Part shown: positions 1 to 8,765 of the stretch, piece by piece
How the letters are laid out: every line of letters starts with the position of its first letter
Position numbering within the stretch: the first letter of the stretch is position 1
Assembly: GCA_015068155.1 (NCBI GenBank)
Contig: SVLC01000019.1
Location: forward strand, 1 to 34,887
DNA length: 34,887 nt
Direction: 5' to 3'
From: Oscillospiraceae bacterium
GTDB lineage: Bacteria > Bacillota > Clostridia > Oscillospirales > Oscillospiraceae
Translations under genes and position numbers: made by a program
Notes under the pieces: generated by a model
Database searches by the model: none
Told to the model about the DNA's origin: nothing
Seen by the model: only the letters and a program-made list of their open reading frames with translations

Positions 1-26
1 GGCCGCCGAGCTGTTTTGGAGGTCAA

Positions 27-308
27 TTGATTATGTCCGAAAAATTGAATCCGAAGGTTTATGTAGCAGTGAAGGCTGACTTTAACGAGGACGGCATAAT
101 GCTGCCTAGGGAGTTAACCTGGGAAGATGGTACCCGTTATGAGATCGACCGCGTGCTGGATATTCGGCAGGCTGCCGCAATGAAGGCTGGCGGTCAAGGC
201 GACCGGTACACGGTGCGGATCAAAGGAAAGCAAAGCTACTTATTTTTTGAACGCAGCACAAATCAAACCGGAAACCAGCTGGGCCGGTGGTTTGTTGAAC
301 GACGTTAA
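27..308 (+). CDS. Small conserved-looking protein of unknown function (resembles small proteins often encoded beside Y-family DNA polymerases in Clostridia)
   Basis: ORF track; motif WEDGTRYEIDRVLDIRQAAAMKAGGQGDRYTVRI remembered from dinB-adjacent small ORFs; upstream context is outside the window. Confidence 0.6.
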   Translation: MIMSEKLNPKVYVAVKADFNEDGIMLPRELTWEDGTRYEIDRVLDIRQAAAMKAGGQGDRYTVRIKGKQSYLFFERSTNQTGNQLGRWFVERR

Positions 309-322
309 GAGGGAGGCAGGAA

Positions 323-1036
323 ATGAATTACATAAAAGGAATGAGGTTGTCAAATGTACCGCACGGCGATTATCCCTTTAACATTCCTGCTGTCCGGTAT
401 TTACAACGAGCAGGTGGCATCTCTCTTGAAAAGCCAGTGACTTTCCTTGTGGGAGAGAACGGCACCGGCAAATCCACCCTAATTGAGGCCATTGCTGTTG
501 CGATGGGGTTTAATGCGGAAGGTGGATCTAGGGACTTTTACTTTGATACGCGCAACACGCACTCTGATCTCTATGAGCATCTCCAGTTGATTAAATCGGT
601 GCGCCCAACAGACGGTTTTTTTCTCCGGGCAGAAAGCTTTTACAATACCGCCAGTTATCTGGAAGACAATAGTACGCTGATACGTTATGGCGGTGTTTCT
701 TTTCACGAGCAGTCCCATGGTGAGTCGTTCCTTGCATTGGTCATCAACCGCTTTGAAGGTAACGGACTGTACATCTTGGACGAGCCAGAAGCAGCACTCA
801 GCCCTCAAAGGCTGATGTCTTTGCTAGTGGCAATTGACGAGTTGGTCAAGGCAAACTCCCAGTTCATCATTGCTACACATTCGCCGATTCTTACGGCGTA
901 TCCCAACGCTGAGATCCTACAATTCACAGAGGACGGAATTGATAAGGTTTCCTACCGGGAAACTGAACATTACAAGATTACCAAGCAATTTATAGATACC
1001 CCGGAGCGAATAATAAAATACCTTTTAAATGCTTGA
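323..1036 (+). CDS. AAA/ABC-type ATPase (COG3910-like predicted ATPase)
   Basis: Walker A GENGTGKST, signature-like SHGES, Walker B GLYILDEPEAALSP, H-loop ATHSPIL; RBS gggaggcagg upstream. Confidence 0.88.
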   Translation: MNYIKGMRLSNVPHGDYPFNIPAVRYLQRAGGISLEKPVTFLVGENGTGKSTLIEAIAVAMGFNAEGGSRDFYFDTRNTHSDLYEHLQLIKSVRPTDGFFLRAESFYNTASYLEDNSTLIRYGGVSFHEQSHGESFLALVINRFEGNGLYILDEPEAALSPQRLMSLLVAIDELVKANSQFIIATHSPILTAYPNAEILQFTEDGIDKVSYRETEHYKITKQFIDTPERIIKYLLNA

Positions 1037-1048
1037 GGAGGCAGAACT

Positions 1049-2176
1049 ATGGAGAAAGCAATTACTGCCGTAATGATTGACACATCGGCATACCATAACC
1101 GACAATGCGATTTTTCTGGAATGACTACAGCAATGATTCCAACATTTCTGCGATTAATGGAATCTAATCATATCCCCGTTCTAAGCCATCCCATTTTAGA
1201 TGCAGAAGTGCGTAAACATATAGATGAATCGGAAATTATCAAAAAGGCCCAAAATCTAACTGACGCCATCAAGAAGAGCAAAGGCGTACTGGCATCCTTA
1301 GGCCTATCATCGGCAGAACTTATGGAAATAATAACCGCCGAGAAAATAAAGAGCACACTTTTGGAAGCGTATGAGAACTTTAGCAAAAGCTTTGTGATGC
1401 TTCCCTATGTAAAGGCACAAGATGTTTTTGCTGATTATTTTTCCAAAAAACCACCCTTCTCTACAACGGGTTCTAAAAAGGCAGAGTTTCCTGATGCGTT
1501 TGTTTTGAAAGGATTATTGCAGTACTGTGTCAAAAATCCAAACGATCAAATACTTGTTGTAAGCAGCGACACCGACTGGGAAAGGACGCTATTAAATCAT
1601 GAACAGATTATCATGGTGGCTACCCTACAGGAGGCATTAGCCTTTATGTGGCCACAATTAGATGACAAAGTTGAATTTGTAAGCAGAATCTGGGCTGAGA
1701 GCATCCCTCAAATTATGACAGCCGTCTCTACTGCTGCCGAGCGTGAAGCATATAGCATAGACGACATTTATGAGCTTGAGGACATTGACATCTCTAACGT
1801 TCGGGCAGTTAGTATGGTTGGAAATATGACACCTCTGGAAATCACGGATACTTCGGTACTTATTCATGCAACGGTTTCTCTCTCGGTAACCGGCACAGCA
1901 GAGTACTGCGATGAGAGTAGATCTGTCTGGGACAGGGAAGACCAAATGTATTACTATAAGGCATACACAAGGATACATTTTGAGGATGCATCCGCTGAAG
2001 CCGAATGCGAAGTCTGTTTGGATTTCCCCGCCGATGGAAGCATGAAAAATATAGTTGTACGCGATGTAAGAATGACTAACAAATGGGACATCAGCATAGA
2101 CACTACGGATGCAATAACATCCGAGGAAGATATCACCGGTGGCGAAGATGACGACGGCTACTGGCTAATGGAATGA
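1049..2176 (+). CDS. PIN-domain-like protein (DUF4935-type) with C-terminal extension
   Basis: N-terminal MIDTSAY acidic motif, ...FPDAFVLKGL... and ILVVSSDTDWE, typical spacing of PIN acidic residues; RBS gaggaggcag. Confidence 0.7.
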   Translation: MEKAITAVMIDTSAYHNRQCDFSGMTTAMIPTFLRLMESNHIPVLSHPILDAEVRKHIDESEIIKKAQNLTDAIKKSKGVLASLGLSSAELMEIITAEKIKSTLLEAYENFSKSFVMLPYVKAQDVFADYFSKKPPFSTTGSKKAEFPDAFVLKGLLQYCVKNPNDQILVVSSDTDWERTLLNHEQIIMVATLQEALAFMWPQLDDKVEFVSRIWAESIPQIMTAVSTAAEREAYSIDDIYELEDIDISNVRAVSMVGNMTPLEITDTSVLIHATVSLSVTGTAEYCDESRSVWDREDQMYYYKAYTRIHFEDASAEAECEVCLDFPADGSMKNIVVRDVRMTNKWDISIDTTDAITSEEDITGGEDDDGYWLME

Positions 2177-2192
2177 TTGTACTTCCACATGG

Positions 2193-2222
2193 CACACTTT
2201 CGCAACTTCCTGCGAAAGTGTG
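2193..2222. promoter_or_regulatory. 12-bp perfect inverted repeat abutting a promoter -35 box (candidate operator)
   Basis: CACACTTTCGCA-acttcc-TGCGAAAGTGTG directly upstream of TTGCAA-17-TATAAT. Confidence 0.6.
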
Positions 2223-2251
2223 TTGCAATTTGTACTTTCCCGTGGTATAAT
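2223..2251 (+). promoter_or_regulatory. Predicted sigma-70/A promoter of the XRE-radical SAM operon
   Basis: TTGCAA (2223-2228), 17-bp spacer, TATAAT (2246-2251). Confidence 0.7.
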
Positions 2252-2293
2252 GATTTATACTTTGATTAGAATGTCCGTGCGGGGGTGCAAATT

Positions 2294-2500
2294 ATGATAT
2301 CATATAATCGCCTTTGGAAGCTTTTGGTGGACAAAAAGATGAGCAAAGCAGATTTGCGAAAAGCTGCTGGAATTGCTCCTAACACAATGACAAAACTGCG
2401 GCGTGACCAAGAAGTTAGCCTCACTGTCCTTGGCCGGATCTGTTCTGTTCTTGAAGTGAACATTGGGGATATCATGGACTTTATTCCCGAAGATGAATAA
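2294..2500 (+). CDS. XRE/Cro-CI family HTH regulator (short, HTH_26-like)
   Basis: MISYNRLWKLLVDKKMSKADLRKAAGIAPNTMTKLRRDQEVSLTVLGRICSVLEVNIGDIMDFIP; classical small XRE fold; ATG at 2294 preferred over the GTG at 2285. Confidence 0.9.
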   Translation: MISYNRLWKLLVDKKMSKADLRKAAGIAPNTMTKLRRDQEVSLTVLGRICSVLEVNIGDIMDFIPEDE

Positions 2501-2602
2501 GCAGTCCGCATTCTGTTAGTTATACCTGACCACCTATGAAAAATAGTTGTAAATATTATGTTTAGTTCTAATTCTTTTTGAAGAATGTACATAGGAGATA
2601 GA

Positions 2603-3775
2603 ATGAGAGTTGCTATTATTGATGCAGATCTGATCGGTCGACAGAAGCATCGCTTTCCTAACTTAGCTTGTGAGAAAATATCGGCATATTGGAAGGAAAA
2701 AGGGGCCGTTGTTGAATTAAAGCTCGATTACGAAGGTCTCGACGACTATGATCAAGTATATGTTTCAAAAGTATTCACCGATACGCCGGTACCGGACTTT
2801 TTGAGTGAAACTGACCGCATACATATTGGTGGAACCGGCTTTTTCTTTGATAAAGCACCCAATCTCCCTGATGAGATTGAACACCATATGCCCGACTACG
2901 ATTTGTATAATGATTGGATAAGCGGAGAAGTTCAAAAAGCTGAGAAGCTTGCTGCAAGCGAAGGCAGGAAGTTTAAAAAAGAAGCCTTTATGCTTCAGTT
3001 CAAAGAATACACCGATTACAGTATAGGCTTCGTAACCCGCGGCTGTTTCAGAAAGTGTCCGTTCTGTGTGAATCAAAAATATGACCATGTATTTCTTCAT
3101 AGTCCACTTTCTGAGTTTTTTGACCCTAAAAGGAAAAAAATTTGCCTCCTTGATGATAATGTCCTTGGCTGTGGCCAGTGGCGGGCTATTTTTGAAGAAC
3201 TGATTGCCACCGGCCGATCCTTCAAATTTAAGCAAGGGATGGATGAGCGTCTTTTATCAGACGAAAAATGCCGCATTCTTTTCCAGGCAAATTACGACGG
3301 TGATTATACATTTGCTTTCGACAATATCGAAGATTACGAAACAATCCATAAGAAACTGCATCTAATCCGCAAGTACACAAATGTTACTTGTATGAAGTTT
3401 TATGTTTTAGTCGCTTTTGAAAGCACAGACGCAGTTGATATTGAAAATGCTTTTAAGCGCATCGAACTGCTTATGCGTTACCGCTGCTTGCCGTATTTAA
3501 TGCGGTATCAAAACAAAAATGATACTCCGTGGAAACGGTCTGAATTCCGCGAAATGTATATAACAATGGCTCGTTGGTGTAACCAACCCAGCTTCTTTAA
3601 GAAAATGTCTTTCCGGGAATACTGCGAAGCCAATCAGTTGCGGATCAAAACAGAGAACAAGCTTTGCACGGCTATGCGTGCTATGACTGATTTTGAAGCG
3701 CGTTTCCCTGAAGTTGCAGCCAAATACTTTGATTTGCACTTTCCTAGTACAATAATAGACGACTGGGTGGATTAA
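2603..3775 (+). CDS. Radical SAM protein
   Basis: CX3CX2C cluster motif GCFRKCPFC after TRG; downstream LLDDNVLG and FKQGMDERLL typical of B12-binding-like/phage-type radical SAM proteins; RBS aggag before ATG 2603. Confidence 0.85.
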   Translation: MRVAIIDADLIGRQKHRFPNLACEKISAYWKEKGAVVELKLDYEGLDDYDQVYVSKVFTDTPVPDFLSETDRIHIGGTGFFFDKAPNLPDEIEHHMPDYDLYNDWISGEVQKAEKLAASEGRKFKKEAFMLQFKEYTDYSIGFVTRGCFRKCPFCVNQKYDHVFLHSPLSEFFDPKRKKICLLDDNVLGCGQWRAIFEELIATGRSFKFKQGMDERLLSDEKCRILFQANYDGDYTFAFDNIEDYETIHKKLHLIRKYTNVTCMKFYVLVAFESTDAVDIENAFKRIELLMRYRCLPYLMRYQNKNDTPWKRSEFREMYITMARWCNQPSFFKKMSFREYCEANQLRIKTENKLCTAMRAMTDFEARFPEVAAKYFDLHFPSTIIDDWVD

Positions 3776-3776
3776 T

Positions 3777-4475
3777 ATGGACTTTTTTAGCAAGTGGCAT
3801 GATGCCTATATTAACCAGGCAGACTGCTCGCATTTTATCCGGCATTTTCTTTGTAAATCGCCGGAATCTAATGACGCGCTCCTAAATGGTTCCTTTGATG
3901 AGCTGACCGCCGCTTTTAGTGTGATTTGTAATACTCCGATTTCTTGCTTTATCTATGAGCTGAGGTCGTTGCAGTATGATCGCCCAATTCTCACAAGCGA
4001 AATCCTACAGTACAGCTCTTTTTCCGACGGGGTCACACGCATACCGGAGTTGTTGCAGTTCTATCCAGACGGAGAAAATTTTATTAATTTAGGTTACCAA
4101 ATGGTTGCTGCACCCAATGAGGCAGCAAACCGTAAATATGGAGAAAACCATGCTCGATTGGCTGAGGCACTCGGTTTAGCCACAATAAGTGCCTCGAAAC
4201 CGCGGTATGCAAAGCTTTCTGCCTGGGGGCAGTATCTTCTGCAGTATTCACTTGAAGAAAAAAAGGATCTCTTTAAGAAGCTACTTTTGCGTGAATACTA
4301 TCTGCAAACGATAATTGTTCAGGCCCTGAACGGTCCAGTTTCTTATTTTGACATCGTTTCGTTTTTGTCGGAGTCAACTGCATTGCGGCGCAGATCTAAT
4401 ACGCATCATATTATTGATTTCATATTAATCGGCACAAACATAGAAGACTGCTTAAATAATATCAACTGGCAGTAA
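3777..4475 (+). CDS. Unknown-function protein, possible C-terminal winged-helix adaptor
   Basis: ORF starts 2 nt after the preceding stop; central RKYGENHARLAEALGLA...LSAWGQYLLQYSLEEKKDLFKKLLLREYYLQTII resembles wHTH segments in restriction-associated proteins (inference). Confidence 0.6.
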   Translation: MDFFSKWHDAYINQADCSHFIRHFLCKSPESNDALLNGSFDELTAAFSVICNTPISCFIYELRSLQYDRPILTSEILQYSSFSDGVTRIPELLQFYPDGENFINLGYQMVAAPNEAANRKYGENHARLAEALGLATISASKPRYAKLSAWGQYLLQYSLEEKKDLFKKLLLREYYLQTIIVQALNGPVSYFDIVSFLSESTALRRRSNTHHIIDFILIGTNIEDCLNNINWQ

Positions 4476-4490
4476 AGAGGGAGTATTATC

Positions 4491-6569
4491 ATGTCATTAC
4501 GAGATCTCAAGCTCGATATCTGTTATGAATCAGATGAAAGCCACGATCAGTTGCTCGATAACTTTTATAATCCGGTGCTAGAGTGTGCCACGCGGTATTA
4601 TCGAATCGCAGGTTTTTTTAGCTCTTCGAGCCTTATCGTGGCAGCAAAGGGGATTTCAGGCCTAATTCATAACGATGGCAAAATGTACCTGCTTGTTTCT
4701 CCCGAATTGAGCGAAGAAGATTATAAGACAATTATCGAGCATAACAGAATACCGGATAATTCTACTATGTTTGATGACCTAGACTTTGATGCGATCCCCC
4801 ATGAAAACCTCCAAGCCTTGGCATGGCTGCTTGATGCAGGACGCTTGGAAATCAAAATTGTTGTTGGACAAAAGGCAAGGAATAGCCTATTTCACCAAAA
4901 AGTCGGCATCGTCTTTGATGAAAGCGGGGATATGATCTCCTTTTCTGGTTCCATTAACGAAACAGCACAAGCCTGGATCAATAATGTTGAAGAATTCAAG
5001 GTGTTTCGTTCTTGGGAACCAGGGCAAATGGATTACTTGCAAACTGATCTTGCCAAATTCTTATCATACTGGAAAAATGAGCGCAGTAATGTTGCTATCG
5101 CATATGATATTCCCACCGCAGTGCGCGAAAAAATAATTAAGATCAAACCGCGCGATATTAATGATCTGCATATTATGAGAAAATATAGGAAAGAAGCCTC
5201 ACGCAAAACTAAGGACAATCTTCTTTCTTTATTCACCCATCAGCAAAACGCTGTGGATAAGTGGATATCTAATAATTATTCTCTGCTGATGGAAATGGCA
5301 ACGGGCACCGGCAAAACAAGGACAGCCATTGGATGTGCTGTAGAAATGCTCAAACAGCACCAAAGACTGTGCATCATTATTGCTACTCCCCAGTTGACAC
5401 TGACGCAGCAATGGCTTCTTGATATCGACGAATTAAACGTTACTGTCGATAAAAAAATTACTGTACCCGGCAATTACTCAAGTGCACAATGGAAGCGTGA
5501 ATTATCGCTTCTTTTACTCGATTTGAGTGACGGAAAAATCAACACAGCGATTGTATTTACCACGCACACAACGGCATCCTCCGAAAAATTCATTGAGATT
5601 TTCCGCAAGAATAAATATGATACTCCCACGCTCTTTATTTGCGACGAGGTGCATGCAATTGGATCTGCGCTCCAGCGACGTGCTATGCTACCCGAGTATG
5701 ATTTCCGCATTGGTTTAAGCGCCACGCCGGAGCGTATGTTTGACGAGGGCGGCACACAGCAAATTAGAACTTACTTTGGAGATAATAGTTTTGAATTCAC
5801 AATTGCGGATGCTTTAAGAACAATAAACCCAAAAACACAACGGCCATTCCTAAACCAATTCAAATATTATCCAATATTTGTCAAGTTAACCCCAGCTGAA
5901 ACAAAAAAGTATGCAAACTACACCCGACAAATTGCTGCACTCTTGCAGCAAGAGGATTATGATGAAGAAGCTCTGCAACGACTGTACGATAGGCGTTCAA
6001 AAATCAGCAAAAATGCAGAGAATAAGTTTGCCGCATTTGCCTCCTTGTTAGATGATATGGGCCCGGCTGATATTCAAGATACTATTGTTTTCGTGTCGGA
6101 TCGACAAATAGTGCAGTGCTTTGATATTATGAGCGACAAAAAAATACGTCGAGCAAAAATCACTGAAAGTGAGTCTGCTGATAAAATCGTCAATGACGAG
6201 GGTGAATCTGAACGTCAAGAGATTATTTCCCAGTTCAGGAGGCATGAACTACAGGTTTTAGTTGGAATGAAATGCCTTGATGAGGGCATTGACATCAGAA
6301 ATGCACGAGTGGCGATTTTGATGTCAAGCAGTACAAACCCTCGTGAATATGTCCAGCGCGTTGGTAGAGTTCTGCGAACTTTGCCTAATAAGGGCACTTC
6401 AGAAATATATGATTTTATTGTTTTACCCGCAGAGGGTTCTGCTTCTGGTTTGGGCATTCTTGAAAAAGAGGCTCGACGCGCACAACAGATAGCCGAAAAT
6501 GCACTTAACTATAATGAAGTTAAGCGTGCTTTTTCAGAAAGAGGTGTAATTCTCCATGCCGATCAGTAA
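4491..6569 (+). CDS. PLD-type nuclease fused to an SF2 DEAD/DEAH helicase (similar in architecture to Dnd-associated restriction helicases)
   Basis: N-terminal FHQKVGIVFDESGDMISFSGSINETAQAW (PLD-like HxK and GSxNxT); MEMATGTGKTRTAIG Walker A; ICDEVHAIG; GLSATPERM; YVQRVGRVLRT motif VI. Confidence 0.9.
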   Translation: MSLRDLKLDICYESDESHDQLLDNFYNPVLECATRYYRIAGFFSSSSLIVAAKGISGLIHNDGKMYLLVSPELSEEDYKTIIEHNRIPDNSTMFDDLDFDAIPHENLQALAWLLDAGRLEIKIVVGQKARNSLFHQKVGIVFDESGDMISFSGSINETAQAWINNVEEFKVFRSWEPGQMDYLQTDLAKFLSYWKNERSNVAIAYDIPTAVREKIIKIKPRDINDLHIMRKYRKEASRKTKDNLLSLFTHQQNAVDKWISNNYSLLMEMATGTGKTRTAIGCAVEMLKQHQRLCIIIATPQLTLTQQWLLDIDELNVTVDKKITVPGNYSSAQWKRELSLLLLDLSDGKINTAIVFTTHTTASSEKFIEIFRKNKYDTPTLFICDEVHAIGSALQRRAMLPEYDFRIGLSATPERMFDEGGTQQIRTYFGDNSFEFTIADALRTINPKTQRPFLNQFKYYPIFVKLTPAETKKYANYTRQIAALLQQEDYDEEALQRLYDRRSKISKNAENKFAAFASLLDDMGPADIQDTIVFVSDRQIVQCFDIMSDKKIRRAKITESESADKIVNDEGESERQEIISQFRRHELQVLVGMKCLDEGIDIRNARVAILMSSSTNPREYVQRVGRVLRTLPNKGTSEIYDFIVLPAEGSASGLGILEKEARRAQQIAENALNYNEVKRAFSERGVILHADQ

Positions 6570-6732
6570 AAAAATAATCGCAGAGATAGAAAATTTGGAT
6601 GCTACAGAACGAGAGAAGCAACTTATTACGAGAATTCTGGAGCTGGAAGACGGGGGCCTGCGCAACTACACTCAGCCGTATGAGCGTGAGATTGGGCAAT
6701 ACATTGAAGCTGAACAAGATGGGGGCGTATAG
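6556..6732 (+). CDS. 58-aa small protein, overlaps the 3' end of the helicase gene
   Basis: ATG 6556 to TAG 6730-6732: MPISKKIIAEIENLDATEREKQLITRILELEDGGLRNYTQPYEREIGQYIEAEQDGGV; fills the 165-nt gap between helicase and ATPase genes; below the ORF-track length cut-off. Confidence 0.65.
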   Translation: MPISKKIIAEIENLDATEREKQLITRILELEDGGLRNYTQPYEREIGQYIEAEQDGGV

Positions 6733-6734
6733 AT

Positions 6735-8765
6735 TTGAACGGTATTGTAATTGATGAGATCCGTTTTGAAAACTACCGGCAATATGGGACCGGAACTCTA
6801 AAGTTCCCCGGCACCGATCGTTTTAACCTTTCCATTCTTGTAGCACAAAACGGCACCGGAAAAACGACCTTGCTCAATGCAATCACCTGGTGTTTGTATG
6901 GCAAGGAGCCGCAATTAACAGATGCGGACAAGGCTCTCCCTGTACTAAACACGAAGGTTCTAAAAGAAACTCCCGAAGGTGTAGTATTAGACGTCGTTGT
7001 TACAATCAGAGTGATAGACGGGGATAAGATTATCGAGTTTACCCGTAAACACAGCTTTATTCCCAAAACCAGCGCAGATGGAATTAAGAGAGCTGTACCG
7101 GGCCCATTTTCCTTCACAGTCGCAACAACTGTACAGCACGATTTTACCAATACAAAATTCGATACCGGAATAGATGCTGAGTTCCTGCGCAAACAATACT
7201 TCCACGATGACATTTTTGATTTTTACTTTTTTGATGGTGAAAATCTAAAGTTATTCTTCACTCCGGGACGGGAAAACGATATAAAGCGGTCAATTTACAA
7301 TATATCTCAGGTTTCATTGCTGGAAAATGTTTCTGACCACGTGAGAAAGCTTATTTACCGGTATACACATGAACTAGGAAAAGCATCGCCAGATATTGAG
7401 CAAATTCAAACAGAAATTGAAGATCAAGAGGCCGCGCAGAGGCGTCACGAAGAATCTCGCACATCAGCACAAGCCGCCATAGCAAAGCTCAACATCGAGC
7501 TTAACGGTATTGATGATTTGCTTGCAAAATTTAAGCCTATCGCCGACCTGCAGGCAGAGCGTGTCAAACTTGAAGAGGAAGCGGTCAGCCTCCGTCAAGA
7601 AAAAGAACAGCTTGCATCCGAAAGATCCGCCTTTATTCGCCGCTACACTGTGTTAATTAAGCTCTATCCGAGGATGCAATCTATACTCAAATATATTGCA
7701 GAAAAAGAGAAAAGCGGAGAGCTTCCACCGGCTATCGACATTGATCAAGTTCGCCAACTGCTTAACCTCTTGGACAACAATCTTGGCCAACCGTGCCCAT
7801 GTCCTATGTGCAATCACGACATTGACAAAACTGGCCGGGACCATCTAGAGGAGCTACTCGCTAAGGCCTCCGTTTCTTCAAAGACATCAAATTTCCTTAA
7901 AGAGATCAAGGGAACCTTGCAAGCAGCGGTGTTGGAGGTTAAGTCTTACCGTTCTAAGCGGCAAGACTTTATTCGCAGAGAAACTGAACTTGAAGAGGAT
8001 GAGCAGCGTGTAGCAAAACGCCTTGCCGAGATTGCTAAGATCTTGATCAATTACGAGAATAATAACGATGAAACCAAGATTGATATTCCTCAAAAAGAGG
8101 CCCGGCGTAATATTATTAAGCAGCAGATTGCCACACACTACCAGGCAATTGGCGCAGCAAATAATAGCATTGACCTCTGCAAGCAGGAAATCGAGCGTCT
8201 CAGGGCAAAATTGGAGGACGCCAAGGCAAAGCTAAAGCAAACAGGTAAAACTCAGCAGCAATTAGCTGTTGTTATGATGATGCAAAAATACTATAGTCAG
8301 ATACTCTCTAATATAACTGGTGGTATGCGGAATGAGATCGAGCAGACTACTCGTACAATATTTGAGACGATGAACTGGAAAACACAAACATTTGGTTCTA
8401 TGGAGATAGATGACAATTATACTGTCTCGGTCTACGATACGGATGGCCTCATTATGACAGCATCTCTTAGCGCCACAGAGCAAATGGCTTTAGCTTATGC
8501 ATTTATTTTGGCAATTCACAATGCTTCTGGACGCAACTGTCCTCTCGTAATAGACTCACCAATTGGCAGATCCTCGGATAAAAACAGGGAAAGCATTGCA
8601 GAAGCTCTGCTAAAAATCAGCGAAGAAAAGCAGATCATAATGCTGTTTACCCCTGACGACTTCACAGTACCTGTTCAGGAGTTGTACGCCAATAAGGCAC
8701 ACATCCGCACCCTCAAACTAAGCAGCGACGAGAGATTTGTAGAAGGGATTGATGGTAATGGCTAA
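6735..8765 (+). CDS. DndD/Rad50-like SMC-type ATPase
   Basis: Walker A VAQNGTGKTTLLNAITWCLYG; long coiled-coil with hook-like CPCPMCNHDID; ABC signature SLSATEQMALAYAFILAI; Walker B PLVIDSPIGRSS; TTG start. Confidence 0.88.
   Translation: MNGIVIDEIRFENYRQYGTGTLKFPGTDRFNLSILVAQNGTGKTTLLNAITWCLYGKEPQLTDADKALPVLNTKVLKETPEGVVLDVVVTIRVIDGDKIIEFTRKHSFIPKTSADGIKRAVPGPFSFTVATTVQHDFTNTKFDTGIDAEFLRKQYFHDDIFDFYFFDGENLKLFFTPGRENDIKRSIYNISQVSLLENVSDHVRKLIYRYTHELGKASPDIEQIQTEIEDQEAAQRRHEESRTSAQAAIAKLNIELNGIDDLLAKFKPIADLQAERVKLEEEAVSLRQEKEQLASERSAFIRRYTVLIKLYPRMQSILKYIAEKEKSGELPPAIDIDQVRQLLNLLDNNLGQPCPCPMCNHDIDKTGRDHLEELLAKASVSSKTSNFLKEIKGTLQAAVLEVKSYRSKRQDFIRRETELEEDEQRVAKRLAEIAKILINYENNNDETKIDIPQKEARRNIIKQQIATHYQAIGAANNSIDLCKQEIERLRAKLEDAKAKLKQTGKTQQQLAVVMMMQKYYSQILSNITGGMRNEIEQTTRTIFETMNWKTQTFGSMEIDDNYTVSVYDTDGLIMTASLSATEQMALAYAFILAIHNASGRNCPLVIDSPIGRSSDKNRESIAEALLKISEEKQIIMLFTPDDFTVPVQELYANKAHIRTLKLSSDERFVEGIDGNG

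Noticed and set aside
2193-2222. Intrinsic terminator of the PIN gene
   Set aside because: Perfect stem but not followed by a T-tract on the plus strand; instead it abuts a -35 box, so an operator is the better reading.
2603-3775. Prokaryotic viperin
   Set aside because: Cluster motif GCFRKCPFC and surrounding sequence do not match the viperin CNYxCxFC context, and the operon layout differs from pVip loci.
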